Below, in pieces: positions 11,701 through 24,651 of a stretch of DNA of 64,000 nucleotides. The DNA comes from Reticulascus tulasneorum (Eukaryota; Ascomycota; Sordariomycetes; Glomerellales; Reticulascaceae). Within the stretch, counting starts at the first letter, position 1. Each line of letters opens with the position of its first letter. The DNA is taken from NCBI GenBank assembly GCA_001557505.1, contig LSAX01000002.1, positions 2,356,001 to 2,420,000 on the forward strand, written 5' to 3'. A model generated the notes under the pieces. It had not been told where the DNA came from. It worked only from the letters and a program-made list of their open reading frames with translations, and made no database searches. Both the position numbers and the translations under genes were made by a program.

Positions 11701-14700
11701 ATGCCAAAATTTGCGACCTCGTCGAACATCTGCCCGTTCGTGGCGCGTAGGTATCCATCACCAGTTCGCCAGACCGGCTGCGAGATTATGTGTCTTGAGC
11801 GGCCTGAATCCGAAATGCCTCTCCTAGCATGCCTTTTTGCGCGGGGGGGCGTGAGTCTTCAACGGCCCAATCCTTTCCATCGAAAGGCCCGAGCTCGCTA
11901 TCCCCAACAACCAGCGATCGTCGAGCTGCAAAAGTGATCTCGCCGCGACTGCACCATAGAGCTACCGAAAAGAGGCGCTCGCTAACGATTAACGGATCCA
12001 GCCCACTGGGAACATCTGCTTCATGTGCAGGTGCTCGTGCTGCAGATCGCTCAAGGTACCCGTCGGAAGGGGTCCTGTTTGAGAGCGATACAGGGCCGGG
12101 TATAAAAAGGAACTCGAGAAATCCGAGGCGGCTTGCTGCTGGGGAACCGCTCCCAGTGGTCAGAAGAACGGGGTAAAAAGTCAGAGTTGCACGCCCCCCT
12201 ACCCTATGCTCCAGACATCCTGGAGACGCAACGAAGCTCGGACAACAAGATGGGACGAAATTTAAATTGACAATGGCCATACCGGCCAGGGTCCACCTGT
12301 TCCTGGTACCGAAAGTGCCCTGTGGGTTGAGCCGATCGTCATGCTTGCTTTTTCTTGCAGCGGCATCGTCACTCCCGGGCCTATATCTGATTTCTCCCTG
12401 TCAATATTGAAAAGACTGCCCTTGAACCTTGGCCCGACTGCCAAAGTGCTGCCCCCAAGGGGGGGGCCAAGCTTGCAACACCATCATCGGAGCTCACGCG
12501 GGAGTAGGCATAATGTGCCGCTTCAATGATAGGGCTAAGATGCGCAGGACTGGGATGGGGATGTGCGATCATCAAACTCTGATGCGTCGCTTGCTAGACA
12601 CATCAGCCGGGGCTGTCAAGGATTCCCAAGAACATCTGGCACAATGGTGGTACGACCCAGATTACGATTGGCATCCGCACCAGTGACGACGCCGCTGTGG
12701 ACACACGACAACCGCTCTTGTAAATGTCCGGTGAGCATGTCATAAATGCATGATCTCTATCACATCGGAGAAAAAGTACTTTGCCCACAGAGAGCCCGAG
12801 GGCAACCAAAAGGACAATAGTGTGTGCCTAACGCTTAGGGTTGGTTGTAATCTCGTGTCAGAAACTCTGCAAATTTGACGCAAAGACCCTCCGGTAAGCT
12901 GCTTCCCGGTAGCGGTCGTTACGAGGGCCCGTGATAGCTTCGCCGGCATTTACCACTCAATCTCACGCTGGGCTCGAGGCCATTCCTTTCGCTCGTTAGC
13001 CTCATTCGGAAGGAAACCAACATTGGCCTGCTAACAACCATGTTGACGTCAACCTCCTGTCGAGCCCTCCCACCAAAGAGTCGTCACTGCGTGTCATCAC
13101 TTCTCTAGCTGGCCTGGCCCCGCACTCTAGGTGGCGTTTCTCCAACTCGACTCCAACTCCATCTAACTTTATCCCGCCCTTCGGCAGAACTAAGCTCCCC
13201 CCGCGGTTTGTCATCTAATGTTTAATATATCAATATATCAGACAGTAGCGCTACCACACTCCGAGCGGCGCTGGATTGATGGGATTTGGAATTTTTAACA
13301 GCGCCTCATATGTCTCCATATCAACGGGCAGGAGTGACGCGGCCCAATACCAGGCTATTGGAAATATAGCCCGACTTAATGTCGGTTCAACGCCGTGGCA
13401 ACTTCTTCCAGGCGAGAGTGCGGTCCCCGAGAAGCTGTCGACGCAACCCAACGGACCGCCGCCCACCTGCAGTTAATAAACCCTCTCTCCGTGCTTATCA
13501 TTCCAGCCGTCTTGAATGTTTGTGATTAAAATACTCTTACCCCACTAGGAGCCCTGAGCCGGAACTCCGTCGTTATGAACGAGTCAACTGGGAGTCGCCG
13601 CTGTCACAACATCTACAGCGGCATGGTCGACCCGGGCCAAAGTCGTCGCAATACCTTTTATCCACGAATCCTACATATTGAGGAGTAGCAGTTCCAGCCA
13701 GTTATTCGCGGCTACGTGGCAAATACGCTGAGACATGTGGTGATTCGAGATGTAGACGGTTGGTTTCCTTTGGACATCCCTAGTCGAGTGATGTCGAATC
13801 TCATCGATGTGCACGCAGCAACGACGCGCAGAGTTTGAGTTTCCTTGGTGCAAAAGCATCCTCGTAATGTCTAATTGGAAAATATACTGGTATCGAGCTA
13901 GCCAACTGCAAGGCTATGTGTTGTCTCGCTCGTTGAACTGTCGTTTGCCGTTGGAGTTTGGCAAGCACGGCGGTTGCCGGAGGTAAGGATTGATAAGGAT
14001 TAGCTCGAGACTAGTGACGAGCTATTCCCACGCGATCAATGAGGCGTTCGGAGATCTTCCATCAAGACGGCGGCTCAGCCCTCCCTTCTAGAGCCACTAA
14101 AGACTACGAGTCCCTCTAGCCGAAGTCTAAACAGCCACTCTGCCCAGGACAAGGGCTGCTTGACGTGCTCTGGCGGATACTAGCAGCTGAGCTTGAGAGG
14201 CTTCATTTCACGATGCCAAGTCAGCAATCAAGCTTGCTCGGGCACTGATTGTCTGAGCGAGCGACTATTGAGGGCTAAAGTAAATTCGGACTCGAGCCTC
14301 CAACGGGGCTACCTAATGACTCACAAGCTAAGGCCAGGCGGTGATGAGCTCTGGTTCCTGGGAACCTCAATGATCACCGCGTAACAGTTTCAATAGCTCA
14401 TATAGGGAGCGTCGGTGGTCTAGCCAACGGCCTTCTCCCTTCTTCTTTGCTGGGAAGAACCCCAGTGCAGTTGCCTAGTAGAAGATAGTAGATGGGAGTA
14501 TGTCTAGTAACCGAATCTTTGAACATCCACTCCACATAGGCGAAATGAACAAGTAACTCCCAGGCGCGAAGTGGAAAGGCAGCTCTCGACGGGAGAACGC
14601 TATTGAGGTTTGCGGCCTTTCCTCGGACAGTGAGCGACCGCCATAGTTTGTCCTCGTCTCTGCAGGACCATGCTGAGCTCCGGCTAGAGACTCCTCGCGT

Positions 14701-15840
14701 CTTGTCTCGAAGTGGGTTTGCACCACTCGAGATTGCCTGACTACCACAACGATATCGTAGCGTATAGTGCCACGGCAGTCATCGCCGTTGGGAAGGCAAG
14801 CTAGGAGCCAAAAGTCTCCGTAGCACATGCCTATCCTCCGTGGAACAGATTGTCGGGGCCTCGCTTATCGTTGAAGTCGATCCCGGTCCAACCTGTGCAA
14901 TTACCTGTTGTGAAAATGGGGAAACCTGGGCAGCGGGCATCCGGATTGATCTCTTCTGGCGTCCATACTTCTTGGTATTGGCTTCGCAAGATCGCTCGCT
15001 GTCAGATACCCGTCATTGGATGCCTCCCTGTCAAACTGGCCAAGATAACGTCGATGCAGCAGGTACTTTGGCGCTGTGGAAGGGGGATACGGTGAGCATC
15101 TATGTGGCTCCCCGCGAGTTGCCACGGGAGGCAGCCAGCGCCCCAAGACCCAAGTAAGGTCTCGGAGCAAGCATCTGACCGCAAAATGCATTCAGGGATC
15201 TGTGGGCCAGAGATCTGTGTACGACGCTCCCAGGAGAATGGCATCTGGAACCGAAAGACGAGCATATGGGATTCCTTGCTCTTGCCCATCGCGCGATGCG
15301 GCCGCTTTCGAGAGCCAGCCGATTCCGTGCTTACCTCAACGCCAGCCGGGGATGGCTAGGGTACCGCAGTTTATTGTGAAACGGGAACGCGGAGAGCTGG
15401 GTGGCAGCCTGCCGTACGCGGGTGACAAAATCTCCCTCGCTTCCTCCGGCGCTGCAGTACCACCGTGGCACAGAGATCTCGCTGGGGAATTAGACGAACA
15501 GCCACTTTATCTGGGACGAAGAAGATGGCGGCGATGCTGCACCTGGGATGGGCGGGTCACTACCTGGCACAAAGCAACGTGGGATCACGGGAAGGTTGAT
15601 TCAGTTACGGCGCAGCGGTAGGCTGTGAATCCAGAGTTGTATGTTTCAGAATTATGCCATGGGACAATACATACACAAAGGTGGTTTGTCTAGCAAGTAA
15701 GACTATCACCGCACGTCACTCGCCGTGAGACTCCAACTCCCAAATAGCCGAACTGTCCATCGTAGCATCCTTACACACACTATAAACCGCGACCAGGGGC
15801 ATGAGGTATCTCTTGTCACAACTAGTATAGCGGACACTTC

Positions 15841-18800
15841 TTAGAGCCGGCTCTCAATGGGAGCATAATCCTCTGCGCCAGGCCATTGGGAGTCTGGCCA
15901 GATGAGTCGGATGGCTTCCCAGACATGACTATAGTGAGACGGGCGTTAGTTACACGGAACAAACATGCTAGGACAAGAAGAAGGCATAGAAGTGGCGGGA
16001 CGTAGATGCACAGCAATGAATCCGAAGGCGAAATGGCGCTTACCTGACATGGAAAATCTCCAGGCCATCCTTGACCTCCTGCGGTAGATCTTTCACATCC
16101 TTCCGATTCTGCGCGGGCAGTAGGACAGTCTTGACACCAGCTCGAAGAGCACCGATAAGCTTCTCCTTGATGCCCCCGACAGCGGTAACTCTACCACGTA
16201 ATGAGATTTCGCCCTGTGATCCCGTATACTGTGTCAGCGCATCTAGACTTTGCGAGCAGATGAGAGTGTAGGGAGAAACATACCGTCATAGCCATTGTTG
16301 GTGGGACATTCTTCCCGGAGAACAGCGAGATCAATGCAATGGCTTGCGCCATACCGCTGCTGGGACCGTCCTTCGGGATCGCACCTGAGGGACAATGTAC
16401 GTGGATGCTGCGCTCCTTCATGATGTTTGTGGACGGGTCTGCCGTAAGACCCAGCTGGAAAGCATGCGCCTTGACCCAGGAGAGAGCAACCTCAACGCTC
16501 TCCTTTAACACGTCTCCCAGCATCCCGGTGAGTTGCACGCTGCCGTTGCCTGGCATGTCGGCAACCTCGATGAATAGGATGCTGCCGTTACCGCCGGTGC
16601 TGTAAGCCACAAGACCCGTTACTATACCAGGGCGACTCGTCTTCTCCGCAATCTCCTCTTCGAACTTTTCGATGCCGAGAATGTCTTCGACGTCGTCCAC
16701 TGTCAGCTGTGGTCTGTACGTCTCCAGCTGGCCACCGTCCTTGGCCTCTGCAAATTCAACCGCCTTTGCACGACAGACGGAGCCGATTTCTCGCTCCAAA
16801 TTGCGTACCCCTGACTCACGAGTGTACGACTCGATAATCTTGGACACGACCTCCTGATTAAACCCAATCTGATCCTCTGCGAGCCCGTTGACACGGATTT
16901 GCTTTGGCACCAAGTGCTGCATTGCGATATGACGTTTCTCGAGCGTCGTGTACCCTGGCAGATAAATAGTCTCCATGCGGTCCAACAGCGCTGGTGGAAT
17001 GGGATCCAGGCTGTTGGCAGTCGCAATGAACACGACCTTGCTCAGGTCGATGGGCATCCCGATGTAGTGATCTGTAAATGTGTTGTTCTGCTCGGGGTCG
17101 AGGACTTCCAGCATGGCGGCAGACGGGTCTCCATGCAAGTTGGACATCCCAAGCTTGTCGATTTCGTCCAACAGAAACACAGGATTCGCCACGCCCACCT
17201 TCCTCAAGCCTTGGACGATAAGCCCGGGCATCGCGGCAACATAGGTTCTTCGATGGCCCCGAATCTCTGCTTCGTCCCGGACGCCTCCTAGCGAGATTCT
17301 GTGGAACTTCCTGCCCAGGGCTGTGGCCACGGACTTCGCCAAGCTCGTCTTGCCTACGCCAGGAGGCCCAACGAGTAGCATGATCGGGGATTTGTCCACC
17401 ATCCGCCTGGTCTTGAGGAGTTCAATCTTGGTACTGCTGATTCTTGCCCTCTCTTCATGATCTGCGGCGTCCGGGGCTCCCTGGTCAGGTATTGAGTCTG
17501 GGTTTGGGTCTACAGCGACTAGTTCTCCTTCAACTTGCTTGATCTGGGCGTCAACCTCATCATTGATGGTTTGCTTCAGTCTCAAAACAGCAAGGTACTC
17601 AACTAGCCGCTTCTTCACCTTGTCCAGACCATAGTGGTCGTCATCAAGCTGCTTCCGCGCTCGGCTGAGGGTATCGGGCCCTAATCGATCATCGGTCATT
17701 GCTGACCAGGGTATTTCTGACAGGACCTCAAGCCACGTTCTCGTGACCTGATATTCTTGGTTGCCTGGCGTCATTTTCTTCAACCTTCGCATCTCCCTGT
17801 CTGCGACCTTTGCAGCGTCTGGTGTCAACTTGGCCAGATCAAGCTTCCTCCTCAGCTCCTCCAACTCGTTGGGCTCTTGGTCCTCATCCTGATTTCCGCC
17901 CCTGGAGCCATCTGGGTTAGACGGAAAGAAGCCTGCAGGAATGGGCATTCCATTTGGTCCGGTCGGCCGTCGGTTAGACCTATCGTTCAGCTTATCCAAA
18001 AACTGAGCTGGCACACTCGTGAATGTTGTGATTTTGAAGTTGTTTTTTATCCCCCCAACCTGGCGGTCCAGTAGCTCGATAACCTTCGCGAGGCGTACCT
18101 TGACGTCCAACGATGCCAGAACCTCCAACTTTTCCTCATACGAAGACTCGACTATATTCGCCATAAAGTCCGCGAGTGACCCGGCGTCCTTAAGCTCCTT
18201 CTTCATTATAAACATGTCAAGGCGCCTTGTAAGTAGCGGCGATAGACCGGCATTCTCGGACGAACGCGGCAGAAGAGCTGATATTCTGAGAATGGTGACT
18301 AGCTCTCGGGATCGGAGCTTAAGGAGCGAGAAGAGCTCTTGGAGCTGTGGATCTTGTACGGAAACTTTGGAGCGGGATCAGCGAGTGCCAACGCCTAGAA
18401 ACATTGGTGATTCTGCTTACCTTCATCGCGGAAGTACTTAACTATTGCCTCGAAGTGGGGACGATCCTGTGTGACCTTCTCGATCCGCACTCTCGCAATG
18501 CCTTCTACCCGGAGGGCAAACTCAGCGGTCCCACGCCCTTCGATGCCGGTTATCCTTGCAGCCACGCCATAGTTATAAAGATCCGACTTATTCGCACGAG
18601 CCGGGTTCACGTCTCGAATTAGAGACTCGTCCACCGGCTCTCCATTCTGGATAAGAAGGCGCCCATCGGGACCGACAAAGGGGGAGGATATCGGCACGCA
18701 GGCAATCGGAATCGAGTCGATCCGCTCGTTGGGGCCCTTGGAGGCTGCTCTTGTGTATACGCTCGCGAGGATCGCTGGGATATCGGGTCGGTTGGCGGAG

Positions 18801-18889
18801 ACGGCAATGCGCTGGACTACGCCGGGGAGGAGAACTGTGCCTCTGGCGAGTGGGATCACGGGCAGAGTGATCGTTTGGGATCGCGCCAT
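15841..18889 (-). CDS. peroxisomal Lon protease (LonP2/Pln type)
   Basis: ATP-dependent serine protease for quality control in the peroxisomal matrix. Four exons, read leftward: 18889-18421, 18352-16284, 16213-16044, 15928-15841; introns of 68, 70 and 115 nt. The exons sum to 2796 nt, giving 931 residues. Visible domains are an N-terminal substrate-binding LAN region (from [10 protein letters not shown]), a coiled linker, Walker A GPPGVGKT near residue 485, Walker [10 protein letters not shown] near 549, and the Lon protease domain. The catalytic Ser lies in KDGPSSGMA (about 821) and the Lys in VGGIKEKL (about 862), the spacing expected for the Ser-Lys dyad. The last three residues are SRL, a type 1 peroxisomal targeting signal. 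There is no mitochondrial presequence, which separates it from PIM1. It is divergent from RPA2 across 683 bp. Family and location are well supported by homology; activity is inferred. Confidence 0.96.
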
Positions 18890-19572
18890 GGGACAGAGGA
18901 AACAGTACGTAGGATAGAATTAGCAAGTCCAAACTAGGGTTATGTAGAGTAAGGCAATCCAACAGGTTGGTGATGGGGGGATTCGGATTAGATAAAGGAA
19001 AAATACATGTGGAGGTGATGATAACCTTCTGGGCGACGGGCTGATGTGAGAGGCTAGTGGATCATGCCCAAGAGTGGTCATGATAGCCTCTCTGCCGAGG
19101 CTAATTGTCAGCCACCACTCGGCGTTTCACGGTCTAGACCTTGCCTGCGGGAATTCTACGAACTCCAGAACTTTCTAATAGAAAGGTCTAGATCCAAGTG
19201 CAATTGATGTCCTATGAGAACCTCCAAAACAATGCGCCTCTAGGTATGTAGATCTTTTATTCTTTTTGTAGTCATGCTTCTATGTATGTGAAAAGAGCTG
19301 TCGTAACTGTAGGTGCCATGAGCCCTTCACGAGCGCCGTCGGTAGCTACGGGTCAGACTTTAGTGGATAGGACTCCACTAAATCAGCATCAAGTTAGTAG
19401 CTCCAAGTCTCAGGTCCTAAATCTTAGTCATCAAACTCGCCAAAGTACTGGACGGGTCTATTTCGGGGACCGCGGGGCAAAATCAATTAAGTCGCGTCAA
19501 CTCTGTAAGAAACGCGTCTCCTTCCAAACCCACCTTCACAAACAACGTCCAACCCTCAACCCGATCTCCATC
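18890..19572. promoter_or_regulatory. divergent promoter region between Lon and RPA2
   Basis: The 683 bp between two opposed start codons must hold both promoters. Visible elements are a CT-rich stretch just before the RPA2 ATG and an MluI cell-cycle box at 19512-19517. No long ORF is present. Confidence 0.7.
19512..19517. promoter_or_regulatory. MluI cell-cycle box (MCB) upstream of RPA2
   Basis: A perfect ACGCGT sits 55 bp before the RPA2 start codon. A related GCGTC half-site lies about 20 bp further upstream, near 19493. In yeasts the MBF complex binds MCB boxes and drives G1/S expression of DNA-replication genes, including RPA subunits. The site is seen directly; its use here is inferred. 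Confidence 0.55.
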
Positions 19573-20601
19573 ATGAGTATGTAGCCCCTGATACTGCCCT
19601 GTCTTTCAACTCAGCTAATGCCGCAAAGCATCATACGGTGCCCAGACGAAAACAAGCTACGGTGCACAGGGCGGTGACGATGCTGGCGGGTTCGTCTATG
19701 GAGGCGGTTCGCAGCAGGGCAGCCAAGGTGGCGGCGGTGGAAAGGTAAACATAGACCGTGCCTTCACTGTTCGCTCATTCAGCTGATAAGAAGGCATTGC
19801 AGGCTTATAGTGACGAATCACTAAGACCTGTTACGATCAAACAAATCATTGAGGCGGACGAGGCATACCCAGGCGCAGAGTTCCGCATCGACGGTGTAAC
19901 AGTGACCCAAGTAAGCCCCCTCACAGCTCACTCTTCCTCGTTTGCGAGCGACTCCCTTCCGACCGCGACTAACAAGCGACAAGGTCTCCTTTGTCGGCCA
20001 AATCCGTGCTATAACCCCGCAGCCTACAAATATAACGTTCAAACTCGACGACGGCACCGGCGTAATCGAAGTCAAGAAATGGGTTGACACCGACAAGAAG
20101 GATGATGAGGACGGCGCCATGGAGCTTGACCAGTACGTCCGCGTCTGGGGCCGTCTCAAGTCCTTCAATAACAAACGACACGTCGGCGCTCACTTCATGC
20201 GCCCCGTAACCGACTTCAACGAGGTCAACTACCACCTGCTCGAGGCTACCTCCGTGCACCTATACTTTAGCAAGGGCCCGCTGAGCGCTGATGGAGGTGC
20301 GAATGGGGCAGGTGGCGGGGACAGCATGTTTGTGGATGGGTACGGTGGCGGCGCGAAGACAGGTGCCGGAACAGGCAGCGGCCCGCCGAGCAAGCTAGCG
20401 AGCTGTGGGCCACAGGCGCAGAAGATGTATAACTTTCTCCATAACGCGCCCGGGGGCAATGAGGGCGTACACTTGAATCTCATTGCGAGCGGCGCGGGAA
20501 TGACTGTGAGGGATGTACTGGCTGGGGCAGACGAGTTGCTCAGCCAAGGCCTGATCTACCCGACGATTGATGACGAGACGTGGGCTATCCTGGACTACTG
20601 A
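19573..20601 (+). CDS. RFA2: replication protein A 32-kDa subunit (RPA2)
   Basis: Middle subunit of the single-strand DNA-binding RPA heterotrimer, nuclear, used in replication, repair and recombination. Four coding exons: 19573-19576, 19629-19744, 19803-19910, 19984-20601; introns of 52, 58 and 73 nt. The total is 846 nt, giving 281 residues. The first coding exon contributes only ATG plus one base; the join restores a Gly/Ser/Tyr-rich N-terminus, the usual phosphorylated tail of RPA2. Then comes RPVTIKQI, the conserved lead into the OB fold, with FVGQIRAI and YVRVWGRLK inside it. The C-terminal winged helix ends with DDETWAILDY. Length and domain order match the family. It is convergent with the acetyltransferase gene to the right. 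An MCB box lies just upstream. Confidence 0.96.
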
Positions 20602-21023
20602 GGGGAGATTCGATAGGAGGCACACGTTTTGAAAGCTGCATTGTCACAGTGTGATGATACGTTTAGTAATGAGCTACTTGAGGGATGGGACACCAGTGTA
20701 TGATTGGACGGCTGGGTCAGGTCTAATGAATGACTAAAGCTAGATTCGGGGCGGTTAAATACACCAAAACAAACCCACACCGCTGCAAGTAAAGACAGTG
20801 AGTTGCTGCTGAATATCAAGAACAAGACTTGATAGCAAAAGCGGGTAAAGCACAAAAAGCAAAATCAGGAAGTCCTATCTGGGGAAAGGGGGTGAGTGAG
20901 GGAGTGCAGTCGAAGCGAATTGTTAAAAACGGGGGGAACGAAGGGACAGGAGATAAACCTTCTTAGGAACATCGAACAGACAGAAGGGGGAGCCCCGCGG
21001 CTGCCCGACTGGCTAGGCTCTCT
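20602..21023. other. convergent 3' region between RPA2 and the GNAT gene
   Basis: The 422 bp between two stop codons should hold both 3' UTRs. I see no gene, repeat or conserved structure in it. Confidence 0.7.
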
Positions 21024-22041
21024 TCAAACCAACATCCCCTCCTTTAGCATGCTAACGACTTTGGCACACGGGGCAGAGTAAGCAATCTTCCGGAGCAGCT
21101 GGGGCTCACGGACCATGATGGACAGCGAGACGGGAGTGCGTCCACGCTTGAGGAAGATGTCCTTCTTGACTTCGAAGCCGAACTTTTTATAGTAGGCTGT
21201 GTTGGTCGGGGAGCTCGACTCAAGGTAAACGGGGCGGTTCTCGGCGTCAGCCTGGCGGGAGGGGGTTCCGTTAGTAGGTTGGAATCCTCTCGGTGCTGAG
21301 ACGGTATGTTTGAGAAAACAACTGGTGGACAGTGACGTCCAATGTCCAGAGGCGGGGTGGGAGAGACGGCAGAGTCAGCATACCTTGTCGATCATATCCT
21401 CGATGAGCTTCCTCGCATATCCCTTGCCTCGAGCGTTGGGCTTTGTCCCAATGTAGACGAGATAGTAGCAGTTCGCATCTCGCTCGCCCATGACTTCCAG
21501 CTTGGTATGGTGGAGGAGTGGGAGAAGCTCATCGTAGTATCGCTTCTTTCCCTCCGACGAAAGCTGGTAGTAGAGTCTCCACATACCGCTCCGAAGTACC
21601 GTCCACCAATCATCCATATCCTTCCCGGGCGGCAGCCTATTCCGTGGGGTGATAGTCAGCCATCACATCACAGAAAGGAGGCGGTCGTTCATTCGTCGGG
21701 GGGGGGGGGGGGGGGGGGGGGGGATCAACTCACCAGAGAGCAACAGCGTCATGGTCAGGACCGATGGTGGTGACGATCCCACTGTAACAGTGAGCAGCCA
21801 CAATGTAGGTCATGATATCGACGTGCAGCTTCCACTTGTACTCGGCCGAATACTCCGACATGTCGTCGACATCGAGGAGGTACTGGCTAAGATCATCAGC
21901 AGCAAAGGAATGAGCCAGGGACAGGCCGGCCTCCTTCAACTCCGCGATGCCAATGACACGGACGGTATCCTCCCACTTCGAGGGCACGAGGGAACGTCTT
22001 CTCAACTCGACAAACGTGACACTACTGCTTACGTGCTCCAT
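21024..22041 (-). CDS. GNAT-family N-acetyltransferase
   Basis: Acetyl-CoA-dependent acetyltransferase of unknown substrate, probably soluble. Three exons, read leftward: 22041-21734, 21636-21384, 21251-21024; introns of 97 and 132 nt. The total is 789 nt, giving 262 residues. The acetyl-CoA loop is GTKPNARGKGYARKL (R-G-K-G core). It is followed by the usual beta-5 segment PVYLESSSP and by NTAYYKKFGF, the typical GNAT C-terminal signature. The N-terminal half (YKWKLHVDIMTYIVAAHC, then VALWLPPGKDMDDW across the first junction) matches a group of fungal GNAT proteins whose substrate is not known to me. The ATG at 22041 has a good fungal context (AACATGG). The first intron contains a run of 26 C on the coding strand. 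No drug-resistance role is claimed. Confidence 0.9.
21698..21723 (+). repeat. homopolymer of 26 G inside an intron
   Basis: Twenty-six consecutive G residues lie on the plus strand, so the transcript of the minus-strand GNAT gene carries a C run. It starts about 10 nt after the donor of the first intron. The length may be approximate because sequencers miscount such runs. Confidence 0.85.
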
Positions 22042-23738
22042 GTTGGGCCAGCGGATTCACTCAATCAATTTGGGACCTACATAGGCACCATTCCGTTTCA
22101 GCACACAGGTCCGGGGCGGCAGGCTGGCACTCACTTGATATATTCTGTATACTATCACCCGTATGGACTCGAGAGAGTTGCGTTCTCGAGACGGGCATAA
22201 ATCTGGACGGGTGGCGTAGGCAATTGAGGCTTATGCGAAGGTCAACCGACATCAATAATGCTTTGACTGGGGTTCCTTTTGTTGATAGGGGCTTTCGAGT
22301 GGATGAGACTCAGACGGGATGGGACGATGAGAACGTCACTATTTGGGAACTGGTAGAGATGGGGTTGGCAAAATGAAGACTTTTGTGTGTGACAGCTGTG
22401 TTGGAATGGTTCAGTAGCAGACTAGCAACGAAGGGCAATTTTGTCCTTGTACAGAGACTGCCCCCAGTATCTTGGGGCTTTGGGTAACTCGTGGAGAGTC
22501 CTAAAGTCTGGGCTTTTTGGTAGCTAAACACCGAGATGATTGCAAGCTTTCCAGGTTTGGATGGGGGAGAGAAGGGTGGGGGGAAGGGAGGAGAGGAGAA
22601 GTGAAGGGATTTATGTAGCCGGAGTACAAGGCAGAACCCCGTGTGTAATGGTTGGTCGAGGACGTGAGACAAGGTTGATTGGCAACGAAGGAAGTTTTGC
22701 GTGGGATGAACTGCATGACGCTGGATTAGGGAAGATAGTCAACTCGAGAGCCGCAGGCTACATAGCAGTCCCACTGCAAGCTCTCGGTGGGAAGACCGGC
22801 ACCGGGAGAAGAGGGGATGGGGGCATGGGCATGGAGGGAGTTGTCATGGAATCATTTTGGAATCGTTCCGGTGAACGTGGAGAGGCGCCCAACCTGGCCC
22901 ATTAGGCTTCTCGGAATCCATTCTGGGCTTCGGTAAAGCTCGTGGGCCCAGTCAATTGGGCACGGAAGTCCATGAATCTGCATAAGGTTCGCTAGGTTGA
23001 CGCTTGCCACCGACCGGTCCTTGGAGCCATGGGATGTACGATGCAGAAGGTGAGGGATCCGGACTTGAGGAATCATGAAGTGGTAAGGATGCGGCTACGC
23101 TTTCCAACAGTGGTTAGCGAGCTCGAAACCGCATATGCCAAGGGGATTGCACGCCTATCAGCTGCATCGAATTGACACGCTTCTGGCAGTGAGCTGCAGC
23201 AGAGGCCGGCTTCCAGCAAATCCAATCCTCCCAACACGCCGCTGCATGCACAACAGTCAGGTGATGGGGCTTTATTAGTGAGGGCACCCGAACCAAGGCG
23301 GCTCTCTGCCAGCCAAGTACCAGATAAGAGCCCGGTAACTCACAAGCAACAACTTAGAGATAGCGCTTGGGTGATTGTGTGATAAGTGTGTATGGTGCTA
23401 CGTTCATGAGGCGTGGGGTGTCATCCAGCCCCGAGTTATTCTCAATGTTACTTATGTCACTAACGGCTTTCAACTCCCTCCATGTATGACTTACGAAGGC
23501 GCCGCAACTTATTTCCGAGCCCGAGAATCGAAATGATCAATCGCAATTTAAAGTGATATAAGTGGTCTCTGAACTAAGCCAGCGGCTCTCAACATACGCC
23601 TCAGCTCGACAAGGTGAAAGTGGATATCTATGCAGGTCAACCGGCAGCAAATTGCGGTCGTGGAAGAAGCCATGAAACTCCGTCTAGTATGGTACCCAGT
23701 CCAAGGTTTCTCGCCCCAATCAGGCGACAGAGTCCTAT
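22042..23738. other. intergenic region between the GNAT and IDI genes
   Basis: About 1.7 kb holds the promoter of the GNAT gene and the 3' end of the isomerase gene. On the GNAT coding strand there is a strong CT-rich tract (plus-strand purines at about 22558-22607), a typical fungal core-promoter feature. A GTGAGT donor-like site near 22128 might mark a leader intron, but I could not find an acceptor that keeps a frame. No other gene is visible. Confidence 0.6.

Positions 23739-24651
<913 letters not shown>

Larger units (their letters stand above)
221..15840. other. gene-poor intergenic stretch of about 15.6 kb
   Basis: No reading frame here exceeds about 190 codons, and none of the longer ones resembles a known family or can be extended by good splice signals. 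No tRNA A/B-box pair, rRNA segment, transposase or reverse-transcriptase motif was seen by eye. The stretch holds GT-rich and GA-rich simple sequence (about 1500-1567 and 2371-2491), clusters of CCTA/TAGG tetramers (about 2546-2960, 3620-3674, 7427-7440, 10140-10152), a CA/CT microsatellite (3941-3964) and small tandem repeats. Its right flank is the 3' end of the minus-strand Lon gene. If the fragment at 2-220 is real, the whole stretch lies between two convergent 3' ends. Non-coding RNAs, decayed elements or multi-intron orphan genes cannot be excluded. Confidence 0.7.

Noticed and set aside
11786..12280. Minus-strand frame of 164 codons
   Set aside because: No recognisable motif. An equally open plus-strand frame overlaps it, which points to chance.
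15076..15621. Plus-strand frame of 181 codons near the Lon 3' end
   Set aside because: Codon choice and amino-acid composition (many Arg, Cys, Trp) are unlike the real genes, and overlapping frames of similar length occur on both strands.
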